This document shows positions 22,180 through 33,955 of a stretch of DNA of 64,000 nucleotides, piece by piece. Source of the DNA: Pterois miles (lineage: Eukaryota > Chordata > Actinopteri > Perciformes > Scorpaenidae). The DNA lies in contig CAMQGK010000052.1 in the NCBI GenBank assembly GCA_947000775.1, positions 32,518,501-32,582,500 on the forward strand, read 5' to 3'. The notes under the pieces are model-generated. The model was not told the origin of the DNA, made no database searches, and saw only the letters and a list, made by a program, of their open reading frames with translations. The position numbers and the translations under genes were made by a program. Position 1 is the stretch's first letter. Every line of letters starts with the position of its first letter.

Positions 22180-22463
22180 TAGGGTTGCAAAGATTAATAG
22201 ATTAGCTGTCAAATACAAATTAAATCAACTATTTTGAAAATCAATAAATTAGTTTAAGAAATTTCTAAGGAAAGAAAGGCTGAATTCTCTGATTGCAGCT
22301 TCTGAAATGTGAATATTTTCTGCTTTCTTTCCTCCTCTATGACAGTAAACTGAATGTCTTACCACTGATTGACAATTATCATCATCTTTTTTATAGAACA
22401 AACAATTAATCTAGAAAATAATCTATAGCGTAACTGACACTGAAAATAACCATTAGTCGCAGT
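22180..22463. mobile_element. hAT-type MITE (GCTGCAACTAA family)
   Basis: The left end tagggttgcaaagattaat and the right end ccattagtcgcagtc form decayed inverted repeats. Inside, gtgaatattttctgctttc and ctctatgacagtaaactgaa are blocks I recall from a very common roughly 300-bp teleost MITE. It is old: many substitutions from the remembered family pattern. Confidence 0.6.
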
Positions 22464-24103
22464 CAACCAACATTTCCCCTGCATTCAACACACAGCAGCA
22501 CCTGCTCTAACCTGCGCTGTCTCATCATTACATAACTTCACAAAAATGAAAGAAGATAATGTTTCTCACTGATGGATTGCCAAACCGAGATTTCAACCCT
22601 CAGCATGTCAGAGCTTGTGGTCAGAGCACGCTGCGTTAGCACTAACATCACCTACACAGTGCCAGACCCCTGGTACTTTAAGGGTTTAATCGGCATTACA
22701 ACTGGACTTAATAAATACATCTAAACAGAGCCATCAAGGAAATGCATGAAGATGAGTAAATGACATAACAACATATCCCCACCATGCATAAATTACAAGA
22801 TACAAGACATGCCTGCATGGTACTTTCAACCACCATAGGACTGCACCATTATCACTGTTATTCCAGTCAGTATTTGTGATTCTTCTTCCAATCTTTTCTA
22901 ACAAAACAACCTTTCTGAGCATGAGCCTAATGCATAAAGTGCAAGCACTATTTTAAAAATCTACAGTATAAATACAACTTGATTAAAACATACAAATGTA
23001 TAAATAAAGAATTCATTAAAACAGTGAACAGAGCATCTAAAAGCATGTTACCGTCACAACCAATCCATAGTTGAATTATTTGTAGAAGCAAAACTGAGAA
23101 ATGCAATCATACTATCATATGATTGTGTGAAGACTAATTTAAGATACAAAAACATATTTCACATCTGTGTGTGCTTATATTGATACTGCGGTGACAATGT
23201 GCTTTTAGAGTTCATGTTCCCTCTAATTACCACATTGAAATGAAATTTTATATTTCTTTCTTGTTTAAAAATAGAGAGGTGGTCATCTCAGAGCTCAGCT
23301 GGAGCCCTCGCTTTATCTTGAAAGAGAGAATAACATCACCAAAGTCAATTACTATTTATTTGAATATACAAAAATTGTGTGGAATATTATGGGCACAGTA
23401 AATCCCTACTTCATGTTTGACTCAGCTGGAATGGCTTATAAATATATTCTCCATGTATAGACCAATGACTGAGAAATAGTATAAAATTAGCTTATTTCAC
23501 AGGATGAACATGATCTCTGGAGGTTCCCTGTATCCACTCAGTCATCTGAAACAAGAGCCATGGCAGTGGAACGCAGTGAACTGTGAATGCTTTCTCATAA
23601 ATCCATTTCATTTGGAGCACTTGTGTGATTTGATGACCGTATGAGGCAAGCCACTGTGCCAAAATGGAACTTATAGTTGGGGTGAAATTAATTAATGCAG
23701 CCTCTCTGGCTGCACAGCAATTCCTACCCTCACAACACCAGCGTCCATTTATTTTTATTGAGTGAAAAAAACACCCCAACCATCCAATGCTTAGCACAAC
23801 ATGAGCCTATAAAGCATGCACTGGAGGTAAATAATTGATATGCTTTGTGCAAGTGCGGCCTGAGCTTTGTTTGAAATCAGTGGAGCCATTTCCATGAAGG
23901 AACAGTAGCACTGCCCACTGACCAAAGATCAACACAACCCTGTTTAGTTTGCTGGGACTGTTTAACTGACATGTCTCATGAAAAAACAAAAAAACATAAT
24001 CAGCGTGCTCCAATTTTAATGGATAAAACGTTGTAATGGATTAAGCCTAGTGGATAATCCACAATGTGACAAACGGCGACATCTGCCTCCCTGTCATTCT
24101 CAC
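22464..24103. other. 1.6-kb stretch, no gene recognised
   Basis: Unique AT-rich sequence. Minus-strand frames of 62-101 residues occur (the longest at 23,492-23,797), but none shows a domain or convincing splice borders. Confidence 0.5.
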
Positions 24104-24250
24104 CATTAGAGGCTCCATCTCAGCATGAAAAAGGTTTATATTGTTATGATGAGCAGCTTGAGTAACTTTATGTTTGAAATCAGTCGTGACAGAACTGACT
24201 TGACGCATGAAACGGCGCAGTAACCGCGCAGACATCCACCACGGAGCCAT
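24104..24250 (-). other. candidate alternative coding exon (weak)
   Basis: A minus-strand start at 24,250 (aactATGG, good context) opens 49 codons that reach a good donor, ATG|GTGAGA, with the intron beginning at 24,103. The N-terminus MAPWWMSARLLRRFMRQV is arginine-rich and could suit a mitochondrial presequence. It lies at the edge of the CpG-dense stretch. I recognise no family, and a frame of this size can arise by chance. Confidence 0.15.
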
Positions 24251-25860
24251 AGTTTAACCAGATACATAATTGTGCAACCCATCTGAACGGGTTTCTAGTT
24301 TGTCACAGCATGCGCGTGCGGTGGGGGGTGCGTTGCCCTGGCTACTATTATTTCACTACATCTTCATCGTATCAGTGCGCAAAGATGAATAACCCCAACC
24401 CGAATGTGCACCTCTCGGTGTAGTACAGCAGCTATAAAACAGTGACAGTACTGCAGCCGAACACAGCACTTTATCCCATCAGTGTGAGAAATACGCGTGT
24501 GCCTGCTCCGCAGCCCGCCAACTCGCAAACATCACTCCAACATCGCCAACAAAAAACCCAAAGCGCATAAATTCATGTCGCAGTTTTCACCCGCTCGAGC
24601 TTCATCTGCGACCTCTTCGCTTCTTTAAAGCGTCTGACTCCTTTTACTACACCCGCACGAACCTCTGATGTTTCCGTGCACGATGATGTTACTGCAAATC
24701 CAGTCCCGATATCAAGGGAGAAAAAAAACACAGCCCCGGAACCCAATAGGAAACTCTGCCAAATTAATCTCCTCTTGTTTACCAACAACAGCACACGCGT
24801 ATTAGGGGGTCATCTCGGACACGATGTGGACCACTCGGGGGTGCTTTTCACTTCGGCATACATCCAACACATCGAGCAGCGCAAGTGTCACTGAAAAGAC
24901 AACTTTTAGAAGCGGTTCACCCGCCGTTCTGATGCTCTATCCACCGACATCCAGCGGCACGGCTGAGAGTAAACCAATTCTAAAAACTGAGATTAAACGG
25001 AGAAGAACTGCGGATTCTGGATAGATTTTTATGCCGAGTTCATCAAAAAGGCACAGTATTATCGACAGGTCTCGAGTTACTTTCTATCTTTTATGAATTT
25101 CCGACTTAGTGGATACCAATTAAATTCGCGGCTTTTTGAATGGAGTTTGCCGTAGCGTTTCCTCAAACTGCACGTTGGCGGGGCTGCTGCATATTCCACT
25201 TTAACGCACCGCTGTTTTCTGTGATTTGCAGCAGTCCAGGCTCCGTTTTCCTCAACAATACGCAACAAAAGTAACCGAGCCGGCGGACTGACCAAACAAA
25301 CAGCCAGTTAAACATACCAAATGTATCTCTCTGCGCCTCCCGAGCCACAAAACACGCTGTGTGTTTTCACAACAGAATTCGCCACATTTAAGAGTTGCCA
25401 GCTGTGTAGCGACAAAGCGATTTACAATGGAGAGCTGACCAAAGTGATGTGTTCCTAGGCAGCGTTTCTTTAACGCCTGTTTACAGACACGGCAGACGCA
25501 TGAATCTGCTCATTCTATTGTGTATTTCAACTTTACGGACAGTTAGTGTCCTACTTGCTCAACATCATGCATCCAACGCTCTGCCACGCAAACATTTGCC
25601 CAGTATGCGGATAAAAATCACACTCCTCCACCTCACATCCACGGAGAATGTTGTGTATTCCGTTTAGGCACCAAAGGAAAAGTCCTACCTTTAAGAAGAG
25701 CCGCTTGAAACATGAATAAAAAGAGAATAGTCGCGAGAGAGCCGCTGCCAGTGTTCGCCATGTTGGACACCTGCTTCAGTATGGCAGAGAGAGGCAGCTT
25801 CACCTACAGCTACAACGGGACTCACTTAATGAGATGCGAGGAAGGGAGGGTGCTATTCAC
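24170..25860. promoter_or_regulatory. CpG-dense stretch, probable CpG-island promoter region
   Basis: CG dinucleotides become clearly more frequent than in the surrounding AT-rich DNA (for example around 24,300-24,600, 24,790-25,020 and 25,130-25,290). The stretch overlaps the signal-peptide exon at its right edge and extends into the presumed first intron, the usual arrangement for vertebrate promoters. Several open frames occur on both strands here (66-73 residues); low stop-codon density in GC-richer DNA explains them. Edges were judged by eye. Confidence 0.6.
25689..25761 (-). CDS. first coding exon of an unidentified secreted or type I membrane protein (partial)
   Basis: The minus-strand ATG at 25,761-25,759 has strong context (A at -3, G at +4). 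It opens 24 codons plus one base, ending at aaag|gtagga, a good splice donor whose intron starts at 25,688. The intron is therefore phase 1. The encoded N-terminus has a short polar start and a hydrophobic core, LATILFLFMFQAALL, typical of a signal peptide. Signal-peptide exons ending in phase 1 are usual in immunoglobulin-superfamily, MAM-domain and related receptor genes, because their domain exons are phase 1-1; that is family knowledge and does not identify this gene. No second exon was recognised in the 25.7 kb downstream on this strand. I do not recognise the peptide and give no symbol. A non-coding role cannot be excluded, but start context, hydrophobic core, donor and CpG setting agree. 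Confidence 0.7.
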
Positions 25861-25914
25861 CATGTTCATTTAATACGCACTTTTGATGAATCGTGTTACT
25901 TCTAAGGACGTGCC

Positions 25915-25920
25915 TTTATA
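25915..25920 (-). promoter_or_regulatory. TATA-like motif upstream of the signal-peptide exon
   Basis: Read on the minus strand, gaatataaaggcacg places TATAAA about 155 bases upstream of the ATG. Transcription starting about 30 bases downstream would give a 5' UTR of roughly 125 nt. Many CpG-island promoters work without a TATA box, so this is only a candidate. Confidence 0.3.
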
Positions 25921-26289
25921 TTCCACAACTCTTTGAATTTAATCAGAATGGAGGAAAAAGCGAGGAGTGATGAGTAGGGAGGTGTGTGTGGTGTTATTAG
26001 ATGGGTCCCATGATGGGCGACTGTCTGTCTTCGGCTGAACTGAATTATGTTATGTATTTTGGATATTTCATATATTTGAATTCACCCACTTGGAGTGGCA
26101 GTAATTGAGACAAACAGGGCTGGACATAGCATGTTTATGCCCCAAGGACCCCCACCTCCCATTCCTCTAGGGGACTCTGGCTGGCTGTGACGGAGCAGAT
26201 AAAGAGTTGGACCATTGCGTCCTTCAGGGTGAGCCAGTCAGCCGGGTGGGAGCTGCTCTGGTGCCGGGCGCGTTCATTCTCCGAGAGAA
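25921..26289. other. upstream flank, no gene recognised
   Basis: Unique sequence upstream of the putative promoter. No first exon in the opposite direction is evident. Confidence 0.45.
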
Positions 26290-26720
26290 AATCAGTATCA
26301 ATAGCACATTTAATTTATATAGTGCTTTTCAAGAAACTCAAGGACACATTATACAGTTAAAAAGATCATAAATAAGAACGTCATGATGTAGAAAACACAT
26401 AAATCACTCATTAAAAGCAGGTCTAAAGAAATGTGTTTTGATTAATGATTTGAATGCGGACAGGTTGGTGCAGTCTCTGATGTGTTTTGGGTAGTAAGTT
26501 TCCGAAGGGAGGGGGCAGATATGGCGAATGCTCCAGGTGTGGTGCTTGGTTCTGAGAGGCGGGAACAGGAGGAGCAGAGGGAGCCAGAACAAGTGTGGTG
26601 GTGGAACAGGTCGATGAGGGAGGAGGAGGCCTGGTAATGGAGGGCTTTGTGAGTCAGGAGAAGGACTTTGAATTGAATGCATTGTGGGACAGGGAGCCAC
26701 AGAGACCCCCACATTACCTG
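26290..26720 (-). mobile_element. degenerate LINE 3' end (ORF2 C-terminus and 3' UTR)
   Basis: A 102-residue minus frame ends with AFKSLIKTHFFRPAF, matching the SFKSxLKTHLF-type C-terminus common to many fish LINE reverse-transcriptase proteins. Downstream on the same strand come agtttcttgaaaagcac and tatataaattaaatg, the usual LINE ending of this type (GTGCTATATAAATAAA-like). Upstream coding is frameshifted and lacks the reverse transcriptase core. The clade (L2-like) is a guess. Confidence 0.7.
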
Positions 26721-26975
26721 CTGTGCTCTGATTCGTCAGCTGGCCAATCGAACCAAACTCTTCAGACTCCGCACTAGCTCCGCTTTAAATTTGAGGGAGT
26801 GCCAAACTACCTGCTATGCAAATTTGTTACTTGGTGACATCACTATATTACGAAAGGAGGGGGGAGTAACTCTCTTTGGCGTGGACTTTGCAGACCTTTT
26901 ACATCTGCAAAAAAATAATATAACACACTAAAGGAAAGGGGAAAAGCACAAAAGCATAATACGTCCTCTTTAAAA
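26721..26975. mobile_element. probable interspersed repeat fragment
   Basis: Blocks ggtgacatcactatatta, gcgtggactttgcagacc and acacactaaaggaaagggg, with a terminal cgtcctctttaa, match a teleost TTAA-ended repeat that I recall. Only one end is visible. Confidence 0.45.
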
Positions 26976-29835
26976 CAGCTAAGGGTCATTCATTTCCCAT
27001 AGTGGAAAAAAAACTGCCTTCAGTCGGTTGTTTTTATTTCCCGCAAAAAATGTGCATTATGAAACATAATGGAGTTCCCAAGCTGTGTTGATGACTTTGC
27101 CATCCTCTTACTAATGAGAAAAATATAGCTGGGTAAAAAATACTGCCCATTAATTTTTAAAATTCATGGAGAATTTACGCTGATACAGGGTGACAAGCAC
27201 ACAGATCGCTTCAAGATACTGTACTCCAGGATGTCAGTGGGCCATTTTCAAATGCTAAAAATGATACAGCCACACAACAAAAATTAGAGGACCAATTACA
27301 GCAGGTAAGGTACAGTACAGGTACACAAGCAGATCAGATCAGAGGTTATTGTGAGGCTGACATCATTTTCAGTTTTATTTTAATTAATAAGACCTTAAGA
27401 TTATTTGACTGAATAAACTATAAGTATTTTAACTGATAAAGATAAACATATCAGGGCGGCTAAGATCCAGCAGCTTGCAGAAAATCACCACACATTCCTA
27501 AACCTAATTCATTGTGTCACTCCAAGTTTATTTATAAATGCAAAGTTGGAGCTGTTGGCTGTGAGAATGCACCAGGTCAGAGCTGTATCAAAAGCGCTGT
27601 AGACTAGAAGCCATTTTCAGATGTGGCTTGTAAACAGAACTAAACATGAGGTCATCTGTGTCTTTTTTTGATGTTCGTTATTTTTGGACAGAAAAAAAGA
27701 TGTGGAGCGTTGATGTGGTGAGCCTAAAGTCCTCCATGTCAGAAGCTAAGACAGAACAACAATCTATAAAGGCAGAGAGAAAACAACACAACTAAAAAAG
27801 CCTAACTCCAGCAGCTGCCTCCGTGACGGAGACTTTGAAAATGGCTCAGGCTACATCCAAAACTAATACGTGTATTTGTTTCGAATGGATACCTCTTATA
27901 CGTTTATGCACAGCGTCCACACACACTACTCTGCTGTTTTCAAGCCCCTAAAATGAAGATGTTTGAAAATGCTGCTGAGACTATTTTAGGTTGCGGAGGT
28001 TCCGTTTTAGTCTGGATGGGCAGAAAACAAAGGCCTTTAACAAGGCTAATGCAGACACACATATCTGCTTCTTGACTGTCTTATCAGTCACGTCTTGTCC
28101 TTCCTTGATTCATCCCTGTCATGTGACCCTTTTCTGAAAGAAAACAAACATCAGCCTAGACTACCACTGATTCATGTCAACTTTTCACCATTGCTTAATA
28201 ATTGTAAATGGTCATGAGTTTTCAGGTGTAATAATATGGAAGGAGATTATTATGGAAGCTAAAACACTAAAACACACATCTGGATGGAGATTGTATACAC
28301 ATATTAGTGTGGATGTAGTCTTGGGGTCCTCGTGGACATTACCAGTTCATCCTCACTACTTATTTGAGTTCAGCAGGTCTGTGTGGAAGCTTTCCCAGCC
28401 ACCTGATCCATCTCAACTGCTGGTGGTTATCACCTGCTCCTCACTTTATCTTTTGTGGTCAAGACAAACAGCTGCAGATCTGACAAGCACAAAGTCAGTT
28501 ATTGGCCTTTGGCCTAAGGTCCTGACATTAGGCTAGACCATGGTGTGCATGACAAGCAGAAGTCCAATAAGAACACACCAGTCATGTTCAGATCAGGTAG
28601 GACGTTCCTTGGAAGTGGTAAAACTAAAAGGTATGCAGCCACATTTAATTCATTCCGCCTGTTTTTCCTGCTACGAGGTATCAAAACGCTGAGTGAGTTT
28701 GAACTGAATGCATGAATGATCATCTCTTCCTCTGCCTGACATACAATGAGCCTGAGTTTAGCCATTTTCCACAGCTGAAAAAAAAAAAACAAACTTCACT
28801 TGCTGTTTTGTTACATTTAAGCAGTTTGATTGCAATTTCTAAATAAGTGAGATAGAGTATGTCATATTTTACATAATTATAATAATTACATTGACAATAA
28901 ACCAACTCTAAATTCTGTAAGCAGCTGCATATACCGGGCAAGCTATGCTGATGAGCCTAACCTGATTTTAAAGTGAGGGTATATGATTCACTTCATCACT
29001 GCATTCCACAGTTCAGACTGCTCTAAGCTGATTGGTCCCGAAAGGAATTAAAAGATCAAAACAAGCTGATATACTGTACTGACTGGCCTGAATGGAAACA
29101 TGTCAGTCATTAGGGGATGAGCCTTAATGATGATGAGGAGATAGAGTGAGATAACAGCTTTTGGTCTTTCAGTGGCCTTCCTGTTGATCATATCCGATTT
29201 TTTCAGTATTCTAGTTTTTCTTTTAAATGAAGACTTAGCTTCAAACTGCAACTAGGACAAAGTGCAGGACACTTTGCTTGATAATGTAATGTATTATACA
29301 GACACTTTGCATGCATATTTATGCATATAATGTCCCGGTGACGGAAAAGGCACCGATTTGATGCAACAGTCCATATCGGCTCCCACTCTGTAAGAGAAAC
29401 AGCATATTTACTGTTATCAGCCACATCCCTAAACATGTTCAGATTCATTTAGTCCACAGATACAGACATTGTAGGATTAATATGCTTGAAAATGTTCTTA
29501 TTACAGAATGCCCTTGAGAACCATTAACAGTCATCCTCTGAGGGCTATAAACATAAGCACTAAAACTCATGGCAGTTTTGGATGGACATTGCCATCTATT
29601 GGCCCTCACTGCTCACAGGTCAAGTCAAGTCAAAGAGGAATAGCCTAACCCCACCAGGAAGGTCGGGTGCACAGTAGATGCTGGAACGAAATGGACAGCG
29701 ACAATGAAATGAGGGCATATGATTGGATGGTTGGACCAGCATCAGCATCCCCAGAAGTAGGTGCATAACCTTAATCTACCACCAGGTAGAAAAACCACGT
29801 CAGGCCGGCATCTTACAGAGAGGAGAGATAAACCG
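26976..29835. other. 2.9-kb stretch, no gene recognised
   Basis: Unique AT-rich sequence. The longest frame, 120 residues on the plus strand at 28,174-28,536, shows no domain, and its neighbours overlap on the other strand. An A-run lies at 28,779-28,790. Confidence 0.5.
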
Positions 29836-29854
29836 GCACACACACACACACACG
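29836..29854 (+). repeat. (CA)n microsatellite
   Basis: Nine to ten uninterrupted CA units. Confidence 0.9.
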
Positions 29855-30037
29855 GCTCACAGAGTCAGACACAGTGAGCCAAATTACACAGTCGTACAGA
29901 TAGCAGGGCGACTGAGAGTGGTGATGCAGCAACCAGAAATGTAGGAGGTAGTCTGAGAATCCCACTGGCCTGTTTGTGTATCACAGCTGTCTTGGCTGGA
30001 GTAGGAGTAGAGACTGCCGCTAGTGAGCCAGACGGTG

Positions 30038-30458
30038 CTAGTGTCGGTCATATGACAATGAGAATAGATAGGCCATGAGTTTCAATTTGAAGGTTTCCAC
30101 AGTCAGTGCTTCCTTTATCGCAAGGTGGGGTGGGGGTAGATTCCAGAGAAGGAAAACACTCCACTGCCTGCAGATTTTTTGATTCCCTGTAAATAAGGTA
30201 ACCATTGTCCTGTGATCTGAGGCCAAGAGGGACAATGTGATGGATGATGAGAGTGGATAAATATTGTGGTGTGAGCCCATGATGTTTTAACAAGCACACT
30301 TTAAAGGGAGGTGCGTGTTGGATTTGACGCCATAAAAGGGAACATTCGTATTCGTGGGAATATTCGGACAGCAGCATTTCGTATGAAGTGCTTGCACTAA
30401 CAGAGGGAACGCTACTTGTATATGCAAATCTGGTTATTACTGGGTGAGGTAAGGACAA
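30038..30458 (-). mobile_element. degenerate LINE ORF2 C-terminal fragment
   Basis: Two overlapping minus frames share the homology, indicating a frameshift. One contains HGLTPQYLSTLI and LGLRSQDNGYLIYRES, corresponding to the APxYLSxLL...LRSSDxGLLxVPRS region of fish LINE proteins. The other continues with LWNLPPPHLA and TFKLKLMAYLFSLSY, the C-terminal motif. No intact protein is possible. Confidence 0.7.
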
Positions 30459-31340
30459 TTAAGGTTGGGGGTGGTGAATGAGAGTTGGTGAAAGTGGAAT
30501 CAGAGATGGGAAAAAATGGGGGTCAAGCACGAGAGGATGATCACAGGTTCCAGTGGGGATACACGATAGGTAGGAGGTGTAGAGAGGATCCCAAAGCTTT
30601 ACATTGAAGTTGGGGGCAACTTCTCGATGAGGCTTCACGGTTTCATCATCCCCCCCCATGGTTGTTGTAATGAAAGAGAAGGAGGTGAGGAAGCAGAGAA
30701 GAGGTTTGTGTCTCGCAGAAGTGAGACAATCAGGAGAGTAAATGGCTTCAAAGACACACAGCTCCTAGAGCTGTTAAAGTTAAATATCAGCCAAAATGAA
30801 AAGTCACACAACATCTGGTTCCACAGATCCAGTTCTTGTGCAGTCAACCAGTGGAAATACACCCAGTGCCACTCGCCACACACCATCGCGTTAAAGGGGG
30901 TATATACAGTATAAATCCTGTCATCAGGATTCAAGCACTCTGCTGCCACCAAACATCTACAGTCATCATAAGTGCACATCCTGTTTTTACCGCCCGCAGT
31001 CCCATCAAATGAAACAAGTCACATCTGTGTAGATGCTGGCCCGAGAAATGAGATTAAAGCAAGAGCCAATTTTCTGTGTTACAAAGACATACAGCAGACT
31101 AGCTCGTGAAGTTTACTATTAATTAGCAAAGTATATAGCCAGCTGGTTAAAGTCCCAGAGAAGTGGAAGTTCGAGCAGCTTCTGTCCTGGGACCTATTCC
31201 CCACTGAAAACTAATATTTGAGTAATGTACAGTGACAAAAGGGTGTTAAAACAAATCCTTCGTATTTCATTGGATAAGAACGTAATGTAATACGGAGGTA
31301 CGGCATGCACGTCCTTTGCCGGTAAAAGTTGCAGACTAAT
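30459..31340. other. no gene recognised
   Basis: May hold further degraded LINE sequence upstream of the preceding fragment, but the 114-residue minus frame at 30,635-30,979 shows no motif that I can name. The last five bases, ctaat, are the left target duplication of the LTR. Confidence 0.45.
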
Positions 31341-31865
31341 TGTCAGGAAGTATAAGTGTTAATTTGTCATTTCCTGTTGCATGCTTTTATTTTGGTGCAC
31401 TTCTTGTTTTGTTTGCATTCTAACCTCTCCTGTCGTTGCAGTTCACTTCACTCCCTGCCCTGCATGCCTCCTGCCTTCACGTTAGAGCACCTCCTCCCGA
31501 CCTGATTATCATCACTAGTCACCTGCGTCTGATCGTCATCCCCTGCCCTGATTGTGTCCACCTGTGCATAGTTATCCACCTCCCTCACCAGTATATAATG
31601 TGTGCTCCCTTTTCCTCCTGTGCCAGTTCATCTTTTGCCGTCCATAGCTAAGCGTACCCGCCATTCTCTCGTGTTTCTGATATCCTCGTGCATTGATCCT
31701 AGCCTGTTTCTTACCTTGCTTTAGCCTGCCGATTTGGACTTTGTCAGCCTGTCTAAGCCTGCTTTTTGTGTACCGACCTCTGACTGGAAATAAACTCCGC
31801 TTTTGTAATCTGCACAACTATCTGAATCTGCATTTGAATCCACACCAGTGTAACCTGCCTTGACA
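31341..31865 (+). mobile_element. solo LTR, probably Gypsy-type
   Basis: Begins TGTCAGGAAG and ends CCTTGACA, and is flanked on both sides by ctaat (31,336-31,340 and 31,866-31,870), a perfect 5-bp target duplication. Length is 525 bp. It contains a TATA motif (gtatataatg, 31,591-31,600) and a polyadenylation signal AATAAA (31,789-31,794), in the right order for U3-R-U5. CCTGATTATC- and CACCTG-rich text is typical of fish Gypsy LTRs. No internal retroviral-like genes flank it, so it arose by LTR-LTR recombination. Confidence 0.88.
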
Positions 31866-31870
31866 CTAAT

Positions 31871-33444
31871 TGATGGATGGATGTCAATATTGGTTGAAAT
31901 TGGTTGGTACTAGTTTATTAAGCACATGTCATATTTTGTTTTAAAGGAAAAAAAAATAGTTTGTAATATATACATACTTATTTTTTGCATATATTGTTAA
32001 ATAGTACATAACATGACCAGGGAAGTAACCTAAAATGGTTAAAAATGCATTTTTAATTTTATCTCAGATTTTACTGTAAAAATACAAACATGCATCGGTT
32101 GACATACAACAGTAACTGTAGTAAGTAACACAAAATACAAAGCAAGTTACTCAACACTGCTGTATTCATATTCATGCCTTTAAATATTTCTATTATGAAA
32201 TAAAAAAACAAAAAACAGCAAACTTTTGTTCAAGAAGATCGACTGAATTTTCCTCTTACAGCTTCTTAAATTGTGGAACCTCTGTTTTCTTATCACGTTT
32301 ATTTAATATAGCTGTGTATTTATATCCCAATAATGTGTTGCAACCAAACTACTGACAGATGCAGGTCTGTTAGCGATGCTTAGCAGTGTTGTCCCTGGAG
32401 GGGGATAAGAGAATTGAACAGTCTTCCTTTAACATGTAAGTGTGCACAGATGGTAATAGCCATAACGGCCTCTGAAGAAAGATGTTTCCATGCCACAATA
32501 AGCCATTTCATACTGAAGTAACCAGGTGCACACAAAGGTGCACACAACACCCTCTTGCAGCTGTCAACGTTGTAGATTGTAGCAGTTAAAGTCTGGGGCC
32601 GCGTTGCCATTGTGATCAACAAAAGCTGCTCCACTGAGCCGGCTCCATTTGTGACCAGCACTGCTTTTCAGCGGGCAAAAATCTTTCTTTTTTATTTATT
32701 TATTTATTTATTTATTTATTTTTTCTCAGTTTGCAGCAATACAGCATACTGTATGTGTGCTTTTCTGATAACGCTTTATACTGGCAGTTGGTCTCACCTA
32801 TTTTTGAAAGGCTGATGTTGCAGCCGTACTAGTTTGAGGATGAGACAAAGACGCTGACAGGGAGCAGCTACTTTTGTACATGTATGTAAACGTGTACGTA
32901 AAAACATGCACAGTACAGCAGAACTAACGGTGACAATGGATTTTACACTGCCGTGAGACAGTGTTGCTCAAAACATAAACAGAACATTAAAACAGTATAT
33001 CAGGACGTTAATACAGTTCACTGATGGTAATTGTATTTTTCATATTGTCAAGGTTCAAAATATTGGCAGGACAAAGTAAGTAATTGATCCGACCGAAGGA
33101 TAGAAGGGGAGAGAGAAGAGGAAATGGGCTGTCTCCTGAGGCTGTGTCATATACATTTATAACCCTATAAAACTGGGAGTTTTTCTCATTTGCTGAAACG
33201 GATTTATGTTCTCATTAGATCTCAGTGCTCCAGAAAATATGCTCTGTAGTTTCTATCATTTCACTGACTGAATGTATGACTCGGAAAACAAGTGTTTTGG
33301 AGAAGTCAAATAATAAAGAGCTTTTTGGTTTCAATTTAAGAAAGGAAAAAGCCAGTACTCCTGCTATAAAGAAATAACAGATGAGGATTTAATAGAGGAT
33401 TGCATTTGGCCAAACATATTTTATTATTCTTGTAGTCACCATGA
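31871..33444. other. no gene; contains a (TTTA)n microsatellite
   Basis: AT-rich unique DNA. At 32,688-32,721 a ttta tetranucleotide repeats about eight times. No coding evidence. Confidence 0.6.
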
Positions 33445-33955
33445 TGTCAGCCATTGGTTTGTGGACTGTGGTTTTTAATTCAAGCTCAGCATTTTCATCA
33501 TGGTTTTGGTCGTCGCCATCTTGTTTTTTTGCACCTAGAAAAGACACAAGAGGATGGAGCTAAGTACTAACTAAATGCTGAACACAATGAAAACACAAAC
33601 ATCTCTCAGACCGGACAACACCACAATAGGGACCTGTCAATCACAAGGTAGCCACGGCCTAAAGCATCCCCTTCTTTATGGCGTATTTGACTCTACACAG
33701 GACTATAATTTACTAAACGAAGAATCATGCTGGATTGAAGGAGATCTGAAACTAGCGACTGAGACCATGAACTCATGTTAACAATGTTTACTGAGGTATT
33801 AAATCAAGTGAGTAATAGGCTCATTTCTCATAGACTTCTATATAATCAGACTTCAGACAGAGGAGTCGCCCCCTGTTGGCTGTCACAGAGAATGCAGCTT
33901 TAAGGTACTTCAGCGTTGGCTTCACTTTTCTGAACCGGAGGTTGCCGCGTGGTTT
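33445..33955 (+). mobile_element. teleost interspersed repeat (GAGTCGCCCCCTG family)
   Basis: Blocks tggtcgtcgccatcttg, aggatggagctaagtac, gtagccacggcctaaagc, ataggctcatttctcatag, gaggagtcgccccctgttgg and ttggcttcacttttctgaa recur in a family I recognise from fish genomes. A truncated partner with gaggagtcgccccctgctgg is at 49,083-49,150. Class unknown. Confidence 0.65.

Larger units (their letters stand above)
1..25688 (-). other. presumed 3' portion of a very long first intron (partial)
   Basis: This span lies downstream, on the minus strand, of the splice donor at 25,688. I recognise no second exon in it, so if the exon at 25,689-25,761 is real, this is at least 25.7 kb of intron 1. The content is transposons, minisatellites and unique AT-rich DNA, listed separately. 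A very short exon could be missed by eye. First introns this long are common in vertebrate neuronal adhesion-molecule and receptor genes, but that is general knowledge and does not identify this gene. Confidence 0.45.

Noticed and set aside
24573..25348. Several minus-strand frames of 61-73 residues in the CpG-dense stretch
   Set aside because: They overlap in different frames, with no recognised motif and no acceptor with a pyrimidine tract; GC-richer composition explains them.
25501..25667. Plus-strand frame with a hydrophobic start (MNLLILLCISTL) in the CpG-dense stretch
   Set aside because: It has a stop after about 55 codons with no donor beforehand that I can defend, and sits in the opposite direction to the better-supported exon; probably chance in stop-poor DNA.
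28174..28536. 120-residue plus frame
   Set aside because: No domain, no splice evidence and no codon bias visible; it may be chance.
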